DNA of 64,000 nt, taken from NCBI GenBank assembly GCA_030017895.1, contig JASEGV010000001.1:1-64000 (forward strand), given 5' to 3'. The DNA comes from Bacteroidota bacterium. Its GTDB lineage: Bacteria; Bacteroidota; Ignavibacteria; UBA10030; BY39. Positions 1-9,091 of the stretch are shown in pieces; the first letter of the stretch is position 1; the number at the start of each line of letters is the position of its first letter. Below the pieces are notes generated by a model that saw nothing but the letters and a program-made list of their open reading frames with translations, ran no database searches and was not told where the DNA came from. The translations under genes and the position numbers were made by a program.

Positions 1-39
1 ACACGACGATAAAATCTATAACACTAAACTTATATTTGA

Positions 40-495
40 ATTTTTGGAACTGCCCTTACCGGCAATGACCGTTCGTATATTAAGGGACAGAAATATACAC
101 TTTTATCCAATAGTGAAAATCTTACTTTGGACGGACGCAAGTCGTTGAAGAAGCTATTGAAAGTCAACAAGCGTATCAATACAGCGTACTTGCTTAAAGA
201 AAGTTTTGGTCAATTATGGAGTTATCAGACAGAAGGATGGGCAAGACGTTTTTTCGATAACTGGAAGGATGCGTTAAAATGGCAGCGGCTAGAACCGTAT
301 GAAAAATTTGCCAAGATGATTGAACGACATTGGGAAGGTATTGCTGCATATAGCAGAACGGAAAACAAAGTCTCTTTAGGTTTTGTCGAGGGACTGAATA
401 ATAAAATTAGAGTAATACAAAGAAGGGCTTACGGTTTAAGAGATGAAGAGTATTTGCGTTTGAAAATTCTTACTTGCATGCTCAAGGAGATATAA
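40..495 (+). pseudogene. ISL3-family transposase, C-terminal remnant
   Basis: The reading frame is open from position 40 (after a stop at 37-39) to the stop at 493-495 and encodes only the last part of an ISL3-type transposase. Visible family features are the conserved C-terminal run including AYLLKESFGQLW, WARRFFDNW, SLGFVEGLNNKIRVIQRRAYG and LRDEEYLRLK, which carries the last acidic DDE residue (E in FVEGLNNK). A full ISL3 transposase is about 400 residues, so the N-terminal helix-turn-helix and first catalytic residues are missing. The stops upstream in this frame indicate a decayed copy or one cut by the window edge. An ATG is lacking; TTG 127 is only an internal codon. Confidence 0.85.
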
Positions 496-499
496 AATG

Positions 500-523
500 A
501 CCCACTCGAGTACGCGAAGACCC
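500..523. repeat. Probable right terminal inverted repeat of the ISL3 element
   Basis: Five bases after the transposase stop comes a segment ending in GCGAAGACCC, which read inward from the outer end begins GGGTCTTCGCG. ISL3-family elements typically have imperfect terminal inverted repeats starting GGGTCTT or GGCTCTT. The following bases (TAAAATTA) would be the AT-rich 8-bp target site, but the other end is outside the window, so no duplication can be checked. Confidence 0.55.
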
Positions 524-535
524 TAAAATTAAAAC

Positions 536-1876
536 TTACTGTTTTGAGGAAATTACTAACTCAGCACATTTAAACCCGCTTTGAATTGCTCCCTCGATTG
601 TTGCGGGTAAGCCGGTGTTCGTCCAATCGCCGGCTAAATAAAAATTCTTTATCGGCGTTGTGGGATTCGGCCGGATGCTCTCAACCTCGTTAGTGGCTGA
701 ATAAGTAGCTCGTTTTTCTTTTATGACAATCGCATTTGTGAGCTGTGCATTCCGACAATCAGGAAATACTTCCTTTAATTCTCCGACAGCCATTTTTACT
801 AACTCATCTTTTGTTAATTTAATTTCATCTCTTGCTGCGCTGATAACCGCCGAGATATAATTTTCCGGCTTTGTGGTATCCTCACTTATCCTGCGTCTGT
901 TAAAAATCCATTGCAGATTTCGATTTATCAATCCAACAAACTCAATGTCAATCACATTTTTATCGAACCACAAATTAATAGAAACTATCGGCGACGATTC
1001 AAATAAATTTAGCTCATTGAACATAATATGATTCAAATAATTTTTCGGAATTAGTTGAGCTACATTGTAATACGGCACCGAACTGATGATATATTTCGAC
1101 TTTATCTTTTTAACAGCCTCTACCCCAACTGCTGCCCCATCTGAAACGATGATTGATTTTACTTTCGCATTCGTTATCACTTCCGATTTATTTTTCTTCA
1201 ACAACTCAACAGCTTGTTCTACATATAGTTTTGTTTGTCCTACAGTTGGAATTAAAACATCGGCATCAATCTTTTTATCTAAAAATGTATTCCTCAAGGA
1301 ACGTGCAAATAATAAAGCCGAAGCCCTGCTGGGTGTTTCGTTCATTACTGAAATTACAATCGGATTCCAAAAGCTTCGTTTGGCTTCATCGCTTTGGTTC
1401 AAACTATCGAGCCACGAATCGACAGATAACTGAGAAAGTTTTCTCTCAAACTTCTCGTTCCATCGCTTTAATTCTAACCCAACCCTTAACAATTTATTCC
1501 TTTCGCGGAATGAGAGTATTTTGTAATTCAACATCGCGGCAGTAATATCGAACGGCTTGGGGAGATTTGATATCTCGAAAATATGCAAACCTTTTTGCTG
1601 ATGGTGAAAATATAAGCGGGGTTTACTTTGTCGCTTCAGGAAATGCTTCGTCCCGATTAATTCCAAATATTTTAATGTTTTGTGATAAGCACCTACAAGT
1701 ATATGCTGTCCGTTATCTACTTCATCTCCAGTTTTGGAGTCAGTAAACGAGTAAGTCCGCCCGCCTAATATGGATTTCTGTTCAAGTAAAACGACTTTAG
1801 CACCGGATAGCGAAAGTTTTATTGCAGCAGCCAAACCGCTTAATCCCCCTCCGATTACGATTACATCGGCTGTCAT
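536..1876 (-). CDS. hpnE: Squalene-associated FAD-dependent desaturase HpnE
   Basis: A 446-residue flavoprotein amine-oxidase-fold enzyme. It has an N-terminal dinucleotide-binding motif IGGGLSGLAAA (about residues 7-17), the GGRTYSF segment that follows the E of the FAD-binding strand, and a C-terminal FAD-contacting motif YLAGDWTNTGLPATIEGAI. In the known pathway HpnE reduces hydroxysqualene to squalene after HpnC and HpnD. The start ATG overlaps the stop of hpnD in an ATGA arrangement, so translation is probably coupled. Carotenoid desaturases are related, but the hpnC-hpnD context decides for HpnE. It is the last gene of the operon and converges on the ISL3 remnant. Confidence 0.9.
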   Translation of the reverse strand: MTADVIVIGGGLSGLAAAIKLSLSGAKVVLLEQKSILGGRTYSFTDSKTGDEVDNGQHILVGAYHKTLKYLELIGTKHFLKRQSKPRLYFHHQQKGLHIFEISNLPKPFDITAAMLNYKILSFRERNKLLRVGLELKRWNEKFERKLSQLSVDSWLDSLNQSDEAKRSFWNPIVISVMNETPSRASALLFARSLRNTFLDKKIDADVLIPTVGQTKLYVEQAVELLKKNKSEVITNAKVKSIIVSDGAAVGVEAVKKIKSKYIISSVPYYNVAQLIPKNYLNHIMFNELNLFESSPIVSINLWFDKNVIDIEFVGLINRNLQWIFNRRRISEDTTKPENYISAVISAARDEIKLTKDELVKMAVGELKEVFPDCRNAQLTNAIVIKEKRATYSATNEVESIRPNPTTPIKNFYLAGDWTNTGLPATIEGAIQSGFKCAELVISSKQ

Positions 1877-2721
1877 ACAGTTTTCAGCAGGCGAAGTTTA
1901 ACCCAATATTTGATGGCGATCATAAGTTGTAAATACCGGGGCAACTTTAAACTCTTTTTGTAAACATTATAACGATTTGCTTTGATTCGAAGAAGAGTAT
2001 GATAATAAATCCGTTCCATAATTTTGGGTGCGAATAAAAATCGTTTATCTTCTTGTTTCAACGAGTTCTGTGCTGCGCTATAAAACTCTTCAGCGCGTTT
2101 TGTTTCAAACTCCATTAGGTTGATAAAGTTCGAATTGTAATCGTTATTTAAAATATTTTCTTCAGTGTATCCGAAACGTTTTAAGTCCTCTTGTGGAATA
2201 TAAATCCGGTTTATCTTTGCATCGGCTTTAATATCGCGAAGAATGTTTGTAAGCTGTAAAGCGATTCCCAAATTTTCAGCATACTTTTCCACCCGCTCGT
2301 TAGTAGGTCCGAATATTTTTATACTCATCAAACCAACAGTCGAGGCTACTAAATAACAGTATTTTTTTAATTGCCCAAAATTCTCAATACGTGTTTGGGT
2401 TAAATCCATTTCAACACCTTGAATAAGTTCATAAAAATGTTGAGTAGGTATATTAAACTTTTTTGTAACTTCAGCGAGTTGATTAAGGATAGCGAACCGG
2501 GATTCGCCTCTTAACGCTTTACCGAGTTCGATTCGCCACTTGCGTAAAAATATTGTTTTTTTATCTCTATCCGCTTCGCTATCAACTATATCATCGGTAG
2601 TGCGGCAAAAAGCATAAACAGTATTGAGTGCGTTACGTTGGTCTTTAGGAAGAAACGAAAAAGAATATAAGAAACTCGATTGGCTCCCTCGTGTAATAAT
2701 CGCCGTTAAGTCAGATCCCAC
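1873..2721 (-). CDS. hpnD: Presqualene diphosphate synthase HpnD
   Basis: A 282-residue trans-isoprenyl diphosphate synthase (squalene/phytoene synthase fold) that condenses two farnesyl diphosphates to presqualene diphosphate. The two aspartate-rich Mg-binding motifs are visible: DDIVDSEAD (about 43-51) and NILRDIKAD (about 159-167), together with YAFCRTTDD. The start is GTG 2721, supported by an unusually strong GGAGGAGGAG site just upstream. The N-terminus overlaps the end of hpnC by 16 bp. Phytoene synthase is the alternative, but a tandem pair followed by an HpnE-type desaturase is the hallmark of hpnCDE. Confidence 0.9.
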   Translation of the reverse strand: MGSDLTAIITRGSQSSFLYSFSFLPKDQRNALNTVYAFCRTTDDIVDSEADRDKKTIFLRKWRIELGKALRGESRFAILNQLAEVTKKFNIPTQHFYELIQGVEMDLTQTRIENFGQLKKYCYLVASTVGLMSIKIFGPTNERVEKYAENLGIALQLTNILRDIKADAKINRIYIPQEDLKRFGYTEENILNNDYNSNFINLMEFETKRAEEFYSAAQNSLKQEDKRFLFAPKIMERIYYHTLLRIKANRYNVYKKSLKLPRYLQLMIAIKYWVKLRLLKTV

Positions 2722-3620
2722 AAACTCCTCCTCCTGTATTTTGATATATCGTTATAAAACAATCCTCTTAAAAATATCACCACTTTATTTAATGAACTTA
2801 ATTTAACATGCTTTGAAAACATGTTATATTTTCTTTTTTCTATTTTATTGAGTATCGATATTCCACCGAACCAAACTAATTTCAATTCTAATTGTAAATC
2901 TTTATCAACTAGAAGCGGGAGTTGCGCCCCTTCGTAAAAAAGTGATCGTGTTCTTTCGATTTGGTGTTTCATTAATTTTTTATACGCATCGTTATAAATG
3001 TGTTTTGTCAGTTCGTTCGTACTATATCCGAAACTGTGAATCTCGTCTTCTGGAATATAAATCCTATTTTTTTGTAAATCAACCTTTACATCCTGATAAA
3101 AATTTGTTAGTTGTAGAGCGGTGCATATTTTATCCGACAGCTTAAAATAATCTTCATCTTTATAACCAAAAATCATCAATACTAACCTTCCCACCGGATT
3201 AGCTGAATATTTGCAATAATCCAACAGTTCATTAAAATTCTTGTAACTATTTTTTTGAACATCCTGCTTGAAAGCTTTCAACAAATCGGATAACGGTTCA
3301 ATTGGGATTGATAATTTAGAAACAGTTTCGTGCAGTGCAATAAAAATCGGATGTTCTGCTTTGCCTTGGTAGCATTCTTTTAATTGAAGCTCCCACTCAT
3401 CTAATTTTTGCAATCGTGTATGCGAATCGAGTGAATCCTCATCGGCGAAATCGTCGGCAGTGCGAGCAAAAGCATAGATACTTTGTATGTATGGTCTTTT
3501 TTCGGCTGGTAGAAAAAGTGAAGCAACAGGGAAGTTCTCGTAATGCTTTAGAGTAACATCAGCGACATAAGCGAACGCTTCGTCGGCTGAATAACTGGTT
3601 TTGATTCTATTTTTTGTCAT
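2706..3620 (-). CDS. hpnC: Hydroxysqualene-forming synthase HpnC
   Basis: A 304-residue squalene/phytoene synthase family protein that in the known pathway converts presqualene diphosphate to hydroxysqualene. Aspartate-rich motifs DDFADED (about 56-62) and QLTNFYQDVKVD are present, as is the family N-terminal HYENFPVASLFLPAEKRPYIQSIYAFAR. The ATG at 3620 is chosen; the frame extends to a TTG at 3632 with no better ribosome site. First gene of hpnCDE, divergent from the tRNA at 3714. No squalene-hopene cyclase gene is in the window, so whether the product goes to hopanoids, sterols or free squalene is not shown. Confidence 0.88.
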   Translation of the reverse strand: MTKNRIKTSYSADEAFAYVADVTLKHYENFPVASLFLPAEKRPYIQSIYAFARTADDFADEDSLDSHTRLQKLDEWELQLKECYQGKAEHPIFIALHETVSKLSIPIEPLSDLLKAFKQDVQKNSYKNFNELLDYCKYSANPVGRLVLMIFGYKDEDYFKLSDKICTALQLTNFYQDVKVDLQKNRIYIPEDEIHSFGYSTNELTKHIYNDAYKKLMKHQIERTRSLFYEGAQLPLLVDKDLQLELKLVWFGGISILNKIEKRKYNMFSKHVKLSSLNKVVIFLRGLFYNDISKYRRRSLWDLT

Positions 3621-3670
3621 AATGTATGTCAAACATAAGAAACTTAATGAAGAAAGGCAATTCCGAATCC

Positions 3671-3699
3671 TTGCATTTTTAATGGAATATTTCTATATT
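3671..3699 (+). promoter_or_regulatory. Sigma-70-like promoter of tRNA-Met (and perhaps tilS)
   Basis: TTGCAT at 3671-3676 and TATATT at 3694-3699 are separated by exactly 17 bp. Predicted transcription start is about 3706, just ahead of the tRNA at 3714. No terminator is evident between the tRNA and tilS, so co-transcription is possible. Confidence 0.6.
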
Positions 3700-3713
3700 T
3701 TGAGCGTAAAAAT

Positions 3714-3787
3714 GGCGGGATAGCTCAGCTGGTTAGAGCGTCGGAATCATAATCCGTAGGTCGTGGGTTCGAATCCCTCTCCCGCTA
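3714..3787 (+). tRNA. tRNA with CAT anticodon, probably elongator tRNA-Met
   Basis: Folds as a complete cloverleaf: acceptor GGCGGGA/TCCCGCT with a G1-U72 wobble, D-arm GCTC/GAGC with loop AGCTGGTTA, anticodon loop ATCATAA, T-loop TTCGAAT, discriminator A73. CCA is not encoded. T50-T64 and T27-T43 are mismatches. The CAT anticodon could also belong to tRNA-Ile2, the substrate of TilS, which is encoded next door; the acceptor stem and A32-T33 loop look more like bacterial elongator Met. It is not an initiator: the G30-C40 stretch lacks the GGG/CCC anticodon-stem signature. Confidence 0.9.
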
Positions 3788-3877
3788 CTGATTCATAAAT
3801 TGCCTTTCAGTCGCTTTGAATTTCAGAAGGAGGCTGAGAGGGTTTTTTTTAAACATAGTCTTGAATCTTTTAAAATC

Positions 3878-5263
3878 ATGCAATCAAATAGTCCATTCAT
3901 AGAATCGATGAACCAATTCATCCTCGCAAATCAATTAATGCGGCAGGGAGAAAAGATTATCCTGGCTGTAAGCGGTGGTATCGATTCAACAGTTCTTTTA
4001 GATACTCTCTACAAACTAAAAGACAGGTGGAAATTATCATTAGCTCTGATACATCTCAACCATCAATTGCGAGGGAGAGAATCGGATGAGGATGAAGATT
4101 TTGTTCGCCAGATAGGCAAGAATTATGGAATCGACTGTTACATCGAGAGGGTAAATACTACATTGGTTGCTGAAAGTAAGAAGCTCTCGCTTCAAGAGGC
4201 TGCCCGCAATTTACGATATAATTTTTTTTCTAAGGTTCGCGCTTCAAGCGGTTTTTCAAAAATCGCTGTTGGGCATAACGCCGACGACAATGCAGAAACG
4301 ATGTTGATTAATATTTTCCGAGGCGCTGGTGTTCATGGATTAACCGGTATTCCGGTTTCACGCGCAGATAACGGTGTAATACGTCCACTGCTCTTCGCAT
4401 CTCGATTGGATATTGAAACTTACGCTTTAGAAAACCGAATTCCTTACCGCGTCGATTCTTCAAATTTAAAAACCGATTATTTGAGAAATTTTATCCGGCT
4501 CAAGCTGCTACCGACGATACGCGAAAATATTAATCCGAACATTTCAGCTACTTTAGGAAGAACGGGAATTCTATTTTCGGAGCTTGAAGATTTTTTAACT
4601 GAAGAAGTGCGCCGCCAACTCCCCGAAATTATTAGTCAGAAGTTGGAAGATGAAGAAATTGTTATTGACTTGGATAAACTCCACAGCAAACCCGAGTTCA
4701 TTCAAGAACATTTCTTGAATAAAATTGCAAAAGATTTTACTCAAGGTGAAATAAGTTTTACTACAGTTCGTGCGATACATAAAACAACAAAATCGGAAAC
4801 CGGGACAGCTTGTTCAATAAAATCGGATATTGTTTTCTACAAAGATAGAAACAGAGGCGTTTTCAAACATATAAGACAACCTAAACCGTTCAGACATGAA
4901 ATTCAGATAAACAACAGCTATGATTTAGATAAATATTACTTTTCATCAGAGTTTGTTGATGAAGCAATATTCGATACAAATTCTGCTATCGAATTTATTG
5001 ATGCCGATTTATCCGGAGAAAAATTGATTTTGAGGAATTGGCGCGATGGCGATTGGTTTCTTCCTTTTGGAATGCAGGGAAAGAAAAAAATAAGCGATTT
5101 TTTTATCGACGAAAAAATTCCGATATTTAACAAGAATTCAATTCCAATCCTCGAATCTGATGGCGAGATTGTATGGGTCTGTGGTTTGCGATTAGATGAT
5201 AGATTTAAAATAACAGATTCATCAAAGAGAATATTAAAACTTACATTCAATATTAAAAACTAA
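3878..5263 (+). CDS. tilS: tRNA(Ile)-lysidine synthase TilS
   Basis: A 461-residue N-type ATP pyrophosphatase that puts lysidine on C34 of tRNA-Ile(CAT), switching it from Met to Ile decoding. The PP-loop SGGIDST is at about residues 32-38, followed by LIHLNHQLRGRESDEDE, the GHNADDNAETMLINIFRGAG catalytic segment and the C-terminal TilS domain with LRNWRDGDWFLPFGMQGKKKISDFFID. The frame is open to TTG 3800, but the ATG at 3878 matches family length. It starts a compact + strand run with hpt and ftsH, a gene order common in bacteria, and lies 90 bp after a CAT-anticodon tRNA. Confidence 0.93.
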   Translation: MQSNSPFIESMNQFILANQLMRQGEKIILAVSGGIDSTVLLDTLYKLKDRWKLSLALIHLNHQLRGRESDEDEDFVRQIGKNYGIDCYIERVNTTLVAESKKLSLQEAARNLRYNFFSKVRASSGFSKIAVGHNADDNAETMLINIFRGAGVHGLTGIPVSRADNGVIRPLLFASRLDIETYALENRIPYRVDSSNLKTDYLRNFIRLKLLPTIRENINPNISATLGRTGILFSELEDFLTEEVRRQLPEIISQKLEDEEIVIDLDKLHSKPEFIQEHFLNKIAKDFTQGEISFTTVRAIHKTTKSETGTACSIKSDIVFYKDRNRGVFKHIRQPKPFRHEIQINNSYDLDKYYFSSEFVDEAIFDTNSAIEFIDADLSGEKLILRNWRDGDWFLPFGMQGKKKISDFFIDEKIPIFNKNSIPILESDGEIVWVCGLRLDDRFKITDSSKRILKLTFNIKN

Positions 5264-5269
5264 CCAAAT

Positions 5270-5818
5270 ATGAAAAAAGAATTTACAATCAACAACGACC
5301 GGTTTAAGTTGTTTATTTCGGAAGCAAGACTGAAGAAGAGAATATCGCAGCTCGCTAAGAAAATAAGTAAAGACTATAAAGGCAGCATTCCAATTTTTAT
5401 AGGTGTTTTAAATGGGTCGTTTATCTTCTTCTCCGACTTGGTCCGCCAGCTTAGCATTGATTGTGAAGTCGATTTTCTGAAACTATCCAGCTACGGTGAT
5501 GCTAAGATAAGTTCAGGGAATATAAAAATGTTAAAGGAATTGAACTGTCAGATTGAAGGCAGAGATATAATTATCGTCGAGGATATTGTAGATTCCGGTT
5601 TATCTATCGACTTTATTAAAAATTTAATTCATAAACAAAACCCAAAGACACTGAAAGTCGTAACGCTGTTGCTAAAAAAGGATGTTGCAAGAATAAATTT
5701 TTCAATCGATTATGTAGGCTTTAAAATACCTACATACTTCGTGGTTGGTTACGGACTCGATTATGCACAACGGATCAGACACTTACGAGCAATCTATAAA
5801 TTAGCAGAAAACAAATAA
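5270..5818 (+). CDS. hpt: Hypoxanthine phosphoribosyltransferase
   Basis: A 182-residue purine salvage enzyme that makes IMP/GMP from hypoxanthine/guanine and PRPP. The PRPP-binding signature VEDIVDSGLSI is at about 103-113, preceded by the flexible-loop region LKLSSYGDAK and followed by GFKIPTYFVVGYGLDYAQRIRHL, typical of HPRT. It begins 6 bp after tilS and ends one base before ftsH; tilS-hpt-ftsH is a conserved bacterial cluster. Confidence 0.93.
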   Translation: MKKEFTINNDRFKLFISEARLKKRISQLAKKISKDYKGSIPIFIGVLNGSFIFFSDLVRQLSIDCEVDFLKLSSYGDAKISSGNIKMLKELNCQIEGRDIIIVEDIVDSGLSIDFIKNLIHKQNPKTLKVVTLLLKKDVARINFSIDYVGFKIPTYFVVGYGLDYAQRIRHLRAIYKLAENK

Positions 5819-5819
5819 T

Positions 5820-7826
5820 ATGGAATACAAAAATCCAAAAAAACAAAATAAATTAAAACCCGGTAAAAATCCTAAAAGTGGAGATGATTTTAATTGGGAT
5901 AAATTAGGCCGCGTGATGCTAACTTGGTTAGGGATACTTGTAACTATCTTCTTCATCATGGCTATCGCCAAAACCACAGGAACCAAAGAATTCGAGCTCG
6001 CTTATCCCGATTATTTAGAACTTTTAAGGCAGAGGGAAATTAAAGAAGCATCCCTTAATAAATCGGATTATGGCCATTATACCTTGCACGGTGTCCTTAA
6101 AAGGGAGAGGTCTCTAAAACTCGCAGATGGTAAACACGCATTGGTACTAAATTTCTGGACTAATCTTCCTTATCTTGAAAAAGAAACGATCGATTCATTG
6201 AATGCTTCCGGTATCGCGTATAAGATAGAGCGGGACGATAGTACATGGACGAATGCTTTGATAACCATACTACCTTGGATTCTGATATTGGGTGTTTGGT
6301 TATTTTTTATGAAGCGAATGCAAGGAGGAGGAGGAACGAAAGGTATTTTTTCGTTCGGTAAAAGTAAAGCTAAGATGCTAACGAGCGAACAGCAACGCTT
6401 CACATTTCAAGATGTAGCCGGTGCTGACGAAGCTAAAGTTGAACTGCAGGAAGTAATTGAATTTTTAAAAGAACCTGCCAAGTTTCAAAAGTTAGGAGGT
6501 AAAATTCCGCGAGGTGTTTTACTGCTTGGACCTCCAGGCACGGGAAAAACTTTATTAGCACGCGCAGTTGCCGGCGAAGCTGGTGTTCCGTTCTTTACAA
6601 TTTCAGGTGCCGATTTCGTGGAAATGTTCGTAGGTGTAGGCGCAAGCCGAGTGCGAGATTTGTTTGAAACGGGCAAAAAAAGCGCACCTTGTATAATATT
6701 TATAGATGAAATTGATGCGGTCGGGCGTCATCGCGGAGCCGGATTAGGTGGTGGACACGACGAACGCGAACAAACATTAAATGCTCTACTCGTCGAGATG
6801 GATGGGTTCGAGCAAAACAGCGGTGTTATTATTATAGCTGCTACTAACAGACCCGATGTTCTTGATCCTGCTTTGATGCGACCCGGACGATTCGATCGAT
6901 TAGTTGTAGTTGATCGACCTGACGTGAAGGGACGTGAAGGAATTTTAAAAGTCCATACACGAAAAATTCCCTTAGCCGAAGATGTTCACCTCGATGTGCT
7001 GGCGAAAGGAACGCCCGGACTTGCAGGTGCAGAGTTAGCAAATCTTGTTAACGAAGCTGCATTATTAGCTGCCCGGCAAAATTCACAATCTGTTACCATG
7101 CGTCACTTCGAAGAAGCAAAAGATAAAGTGATGATGGGAACTGAACGTAAAAGCATGATAATCAGCGATACTGAGAAAAAAATAACTGCTTACCACGAGT
7201 CAGGACACGTGTTGGTTGCGAAGATGATACCCGAAGCCGACCCTGTGCATAAAGTAACAATAATTCCACGTGGAAGAGCTTTAGGTTTAACTACATATCT
7301 TCCTATAGATGAAAAACATACATATTCCAAAGATTATTTGATGGCTATGATTACTTATGCACTTGGTGGACGAGCAGCAGAAAAAATTGTATTCGATAAA
7401 TTAACTACCGGGGCTGGCAATGACATCGAACGAGCTACTGCTCTCAGTCGAAAGATGGTATGCGAATGGGGTATGAGCGACGTGTTAGGACCTCTGAATT
7501 ATGGACAGAAAGAAGAAGAAATATTTCTCGGACGTGAAATGACGAGGTCGAGAAATTATTCTGAAGCCACGGCAGTAGCAATTGATCAAGAAATTAAAAA
7601 AATAGTTGATACTTGTATGCAACGCTCTGATGAACTCATCAATGCGAATATTGATAAGCTACACGTAATAGCAGCAGCTTTGCTTGAGCGCGAAATTTTA
7701 GACGGGAATGAAATCGATATTTTGATTCGTGGTGATTTTTTGCCCCCTGTCGAAAACAACCACACTGCAGAAAAAACTCAGGATGCAACTCCGCCACAAA
7801 ATGCTGAGTCCGTCGATAAAAAATAG
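5820..7826 (+). CDS. ftsH: ATP-dependent zinc metalloprotease FtsH
   Basis: A 668-residue membrane-anchored AAA+ protease for membrane-protein quality control. Two membrane segments (about 32-50 and 147-164) flank a short periplasmic domain; then an AAA module with Walker A GPPGTGKT (237-244), Walker [12 protein letters not shown] and the SRH segment [20 protein letters not shown]; then the M41 peptidase with the zinc motif HESGH (near 460) and the third ligand in GAGNDIERA. The glycine-rich linker [16 protein letters not shown] precedes the AAA domain. The stop codon touches the ATG of the next gene. Confidence 0.97.
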   Translation: MEYKNPKKQNKLKPGKNPKSGDDFNWDKLGRVMLTWLGILVTIFFIMAIAKTTGTKEFELAYPDYLELLRQREIKEASLNKSDYGHYTLHGVLKRERSLKLADGKHALVLNFWTNLPYLEKETIDSLNASGIAYKIERDDSTWTNALITILPWILILGVWLFFMKRMQGGGGTKGIFSFGKSKAKMLTSEQQRFTFQDVAGADEAKVELQEVIEFLKEPAKFQKLGGKIPRGVLLLGPPGTGKTLLARAVAGEAGVPFFTISGADFVEMFVGVGASRVRDLFETGKKSAPCIIFIDEIDAVGRHRGAGLGGGHDEREQTLNALLVEMDGFEQNSGVIIIAATNRPDVLDPALMRPGRFDRLVVVDRPDVKGREGILKVHTRKIPLAEDVHLDVLAKGTPGLAGAELANLVNEAALLAARQNSQSVTMRHFEEAKDKVMMGTERKSMIISDTEKKITAYHESGHVLVAKMIPEADPVHKVTIIPRGRALGLTTYLPIDEKHTYSKDYLMAMITYALGGRAAEKIVFDKLTTGAGNDIERATALSRKMVCEWGMSDVLGPLNYGQKEEEIFLGREMTRSRNYSEATAVAIDQEIKKIVDTCMQRSDELINANIDKLHVIAAALLEREILDGNEIDILIRGDFLPPVENNHTAEKTQDATPPQNAESVDKK

Positions 7827-8486
7827 ATGTTCGAAAATATTCAAAATATCGAAAAGAATTATAAGATAGAATTTATACGGAAAAGCATTCATTTTTGCTC
7901 TCTTTCGATCCCTGTTGTTTATTTTTTCATAGATAAAATAACAACGCTGAACATATTGATTCCAATTACAGCATTGTTTGTGGTATTCGATTTAGCGAGA
8001 TATTATTACCAGCCGGCTGCAAAACTGTTTTATAAATTTTTCGGCTGGCTGCTCCGCGATTACGAAATAGACAATAAACGAAAACGACTTAATGGCGCTT
8101 CGAATATTTTAATTTCTGCAATAATTTGTGTAATTATTTTCCCGAAAATTATTACCGTTACTGCTTTCTCGGTTTTAATAATTTCTGATTCTTTAGCCGC
8201 CTTAATCGGAAGACGGTTCGGGAAGCGAAAGTTTTTCAAGAAAAGTCTTGAAGGAAGTTTGGCTTTTATCGGCGGTGGTTTAATTGTAATTTTCTTAACA
8301 CCAAAAGTCGATTATTTTTACGCTGAATATTTAATAGCAGCATTTGCAGTAATAGTTGCAGCTTTTTTTGAAGCAGCTTCCACAGTTCTCGATGATAACT
8401 TCACAGTTCCAATAAGCATCGGCTTTGTAATGTGGCTGCTCTATTTACTATTCTTACCAACATTAAACCTCTATATAATTGGATAA
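7827..8486 (+). CDS. Dolichol/diacylglycerol-kinase-like membrane CTP-transferase
   Basis: A 219-residue integral membrane protein with about six hydrophobic segments. It resembles the SEC59/DGK1/VTE5 polyprenol kinase family (a branch of CTP transferases): KSIHFCSLSIPVVYFF near the N-terminus, the conserved DSLAALIGRRFGKRKFFKKSLEGSLAF around residues 115-145, and a C-terminal AAFFEAASTVLDDNFTVPISIG. Proteins of this family phosphorylate dolichol, phytol or diacylglycerol using CTP. The actual lipid substrate cannot be read from the sequence. The ATG follows the ftsH stop directly, so the genes are coupled. Confidence 0.75.
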   Translation: MFENIQNIEKNYKIEFIRKSIHFCSLSIPVVYFFIDKITTLNILIPITALFVVFDLARYYYQPAAKLFYKFFGWLLRDYEIDNKRKRLNGASNILISAIICVIIFPKIITVTAFSVLIISDSLAALIGRRFGKRKFFKKSLEGSLAFIGGGLIVIFLTPKVDYFYAEYLIAAFAVIVAAFFEAASTVLDDNFTVPISIGFVMWLLYLLFLPTLNLYIIG

Positions 8487-8489
8487 TCT

Positions 8490-8960
8490 ATGAAAGTATA
8501 TTTATCGGGCGGTATGGAATACGCCGACGGCGAAGGATTTCAGTGGAGGCAAGAACTCCAAACCTGGATTGAACAAAACCTCGAGCACGAATGTTTTAAT
8601 CCCAATCATGAAAGTAATATTTTTTTCGAGAAGCACTATCCTTCAGTAAATTTCCGGGAATTAAAAATACAAGATATCGACCTATACAAAACTATAGCTA
8701 CAAAATTAGTTGAAATCGACAGCGATGAAATTGCCAAGAACACAGATTATTTAATCTGCTATTGGGATAACGGAGCCGCAAAAGGTGCGGGAACGAAAGG
8801 CGAATTAACGATGGCGAAGTTTTTTGGGAAACCTGTTTATTTAGTTACTAGTTTTCCCTTGTCAGACATTCCGGGCTGGGTTTTAGGCTGCACTACAAAA
8901 TTTTTTAAAAGTTTTGATGAATTGAGAACCTACCTCTCGAAAATGTATATTACTAAATAA
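8490..8960 (+). CDS. Nucleoside 2-deoxyribosyltransferase-like protein
   Basis: A 156-residue soluble protein with a Rossmann-like layout resembling the nucleoside 2-deoxyribosyltransferase superfamily. It opens with MKVYLSGGMEYADG, has DIDLYKTIATKLVEIDSDEIAKNTDYLICYWD in the middle, and then GAGTKGELTMAKFFGKPVYLVT, where GT..E is the family's catalytic-glutamate region. It could be a nucleotide salvage or house-cleaning hydrolase; the exact reaction is not determined. It starts 4 bp after the kinase-like gene and is the last of the + strand operon, followed by a strong terminator at 9092-9114. Confidence 0.6.
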   Translation: MKVYLSGGMEYADGEGFQWRQELQTWIEQNLEHECFNPNHESNIFFEKHYPSVNFRELKIQDIDLYKTIATKLVEIDSDEIAKNTDYLICYWDNGAAKGAGTKGELTMAKFFGKPVYLVTSFPLSDIPGWVLGCTTKFFKSFDELRTYLSKMYITK

Positions 8961-9026
8961 CCACAAATATTTTTAGAACCTTTGAAGCATTAAAAAAATA
9001 TGATGCACAATTTTACTGTTAAGGAC

Positions 9027-9079
9027 CACGCAACACCGTGAACGATGATGCTGACCGAACAAAGCATCGTTTACGATGC
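9027..9079 (+). other. Stem-loop cluster, possible structured RNA or 3' UTR
   Basis: Three local stems can be drawn: CACG/CGTG (9027-9030 with 9037-9040), GATGCT/AGCATC (9047-9052 with 9063-9068) and GCATCG/CGATGC (9064-9069 with 9074-9079). The last two share bases and are mutually exclusive. GACCGA at 9053-9058 can also pair with the 3' arm of the terminator stem (TCGGTC 9102-9107). This layout of competing stems before a terminator resembles an attenuator or small RNA, but I recognise no family. Confidence 0.35.
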
Positions 9080-9091
9080 AAACTATGCCGA

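Noticed and set aside
1086-1545. Two overlapping + strand frames inside hpnE
   Set aside because: Antisense shadows of a well-conserved gene with low-complexity composition.
3800-3877. N-terminal extension of TilS from TTG 3800
   Set aside because: It begins 13 bp after the tRNA and adds residues not seen in the family; ATG 3878 fits better.
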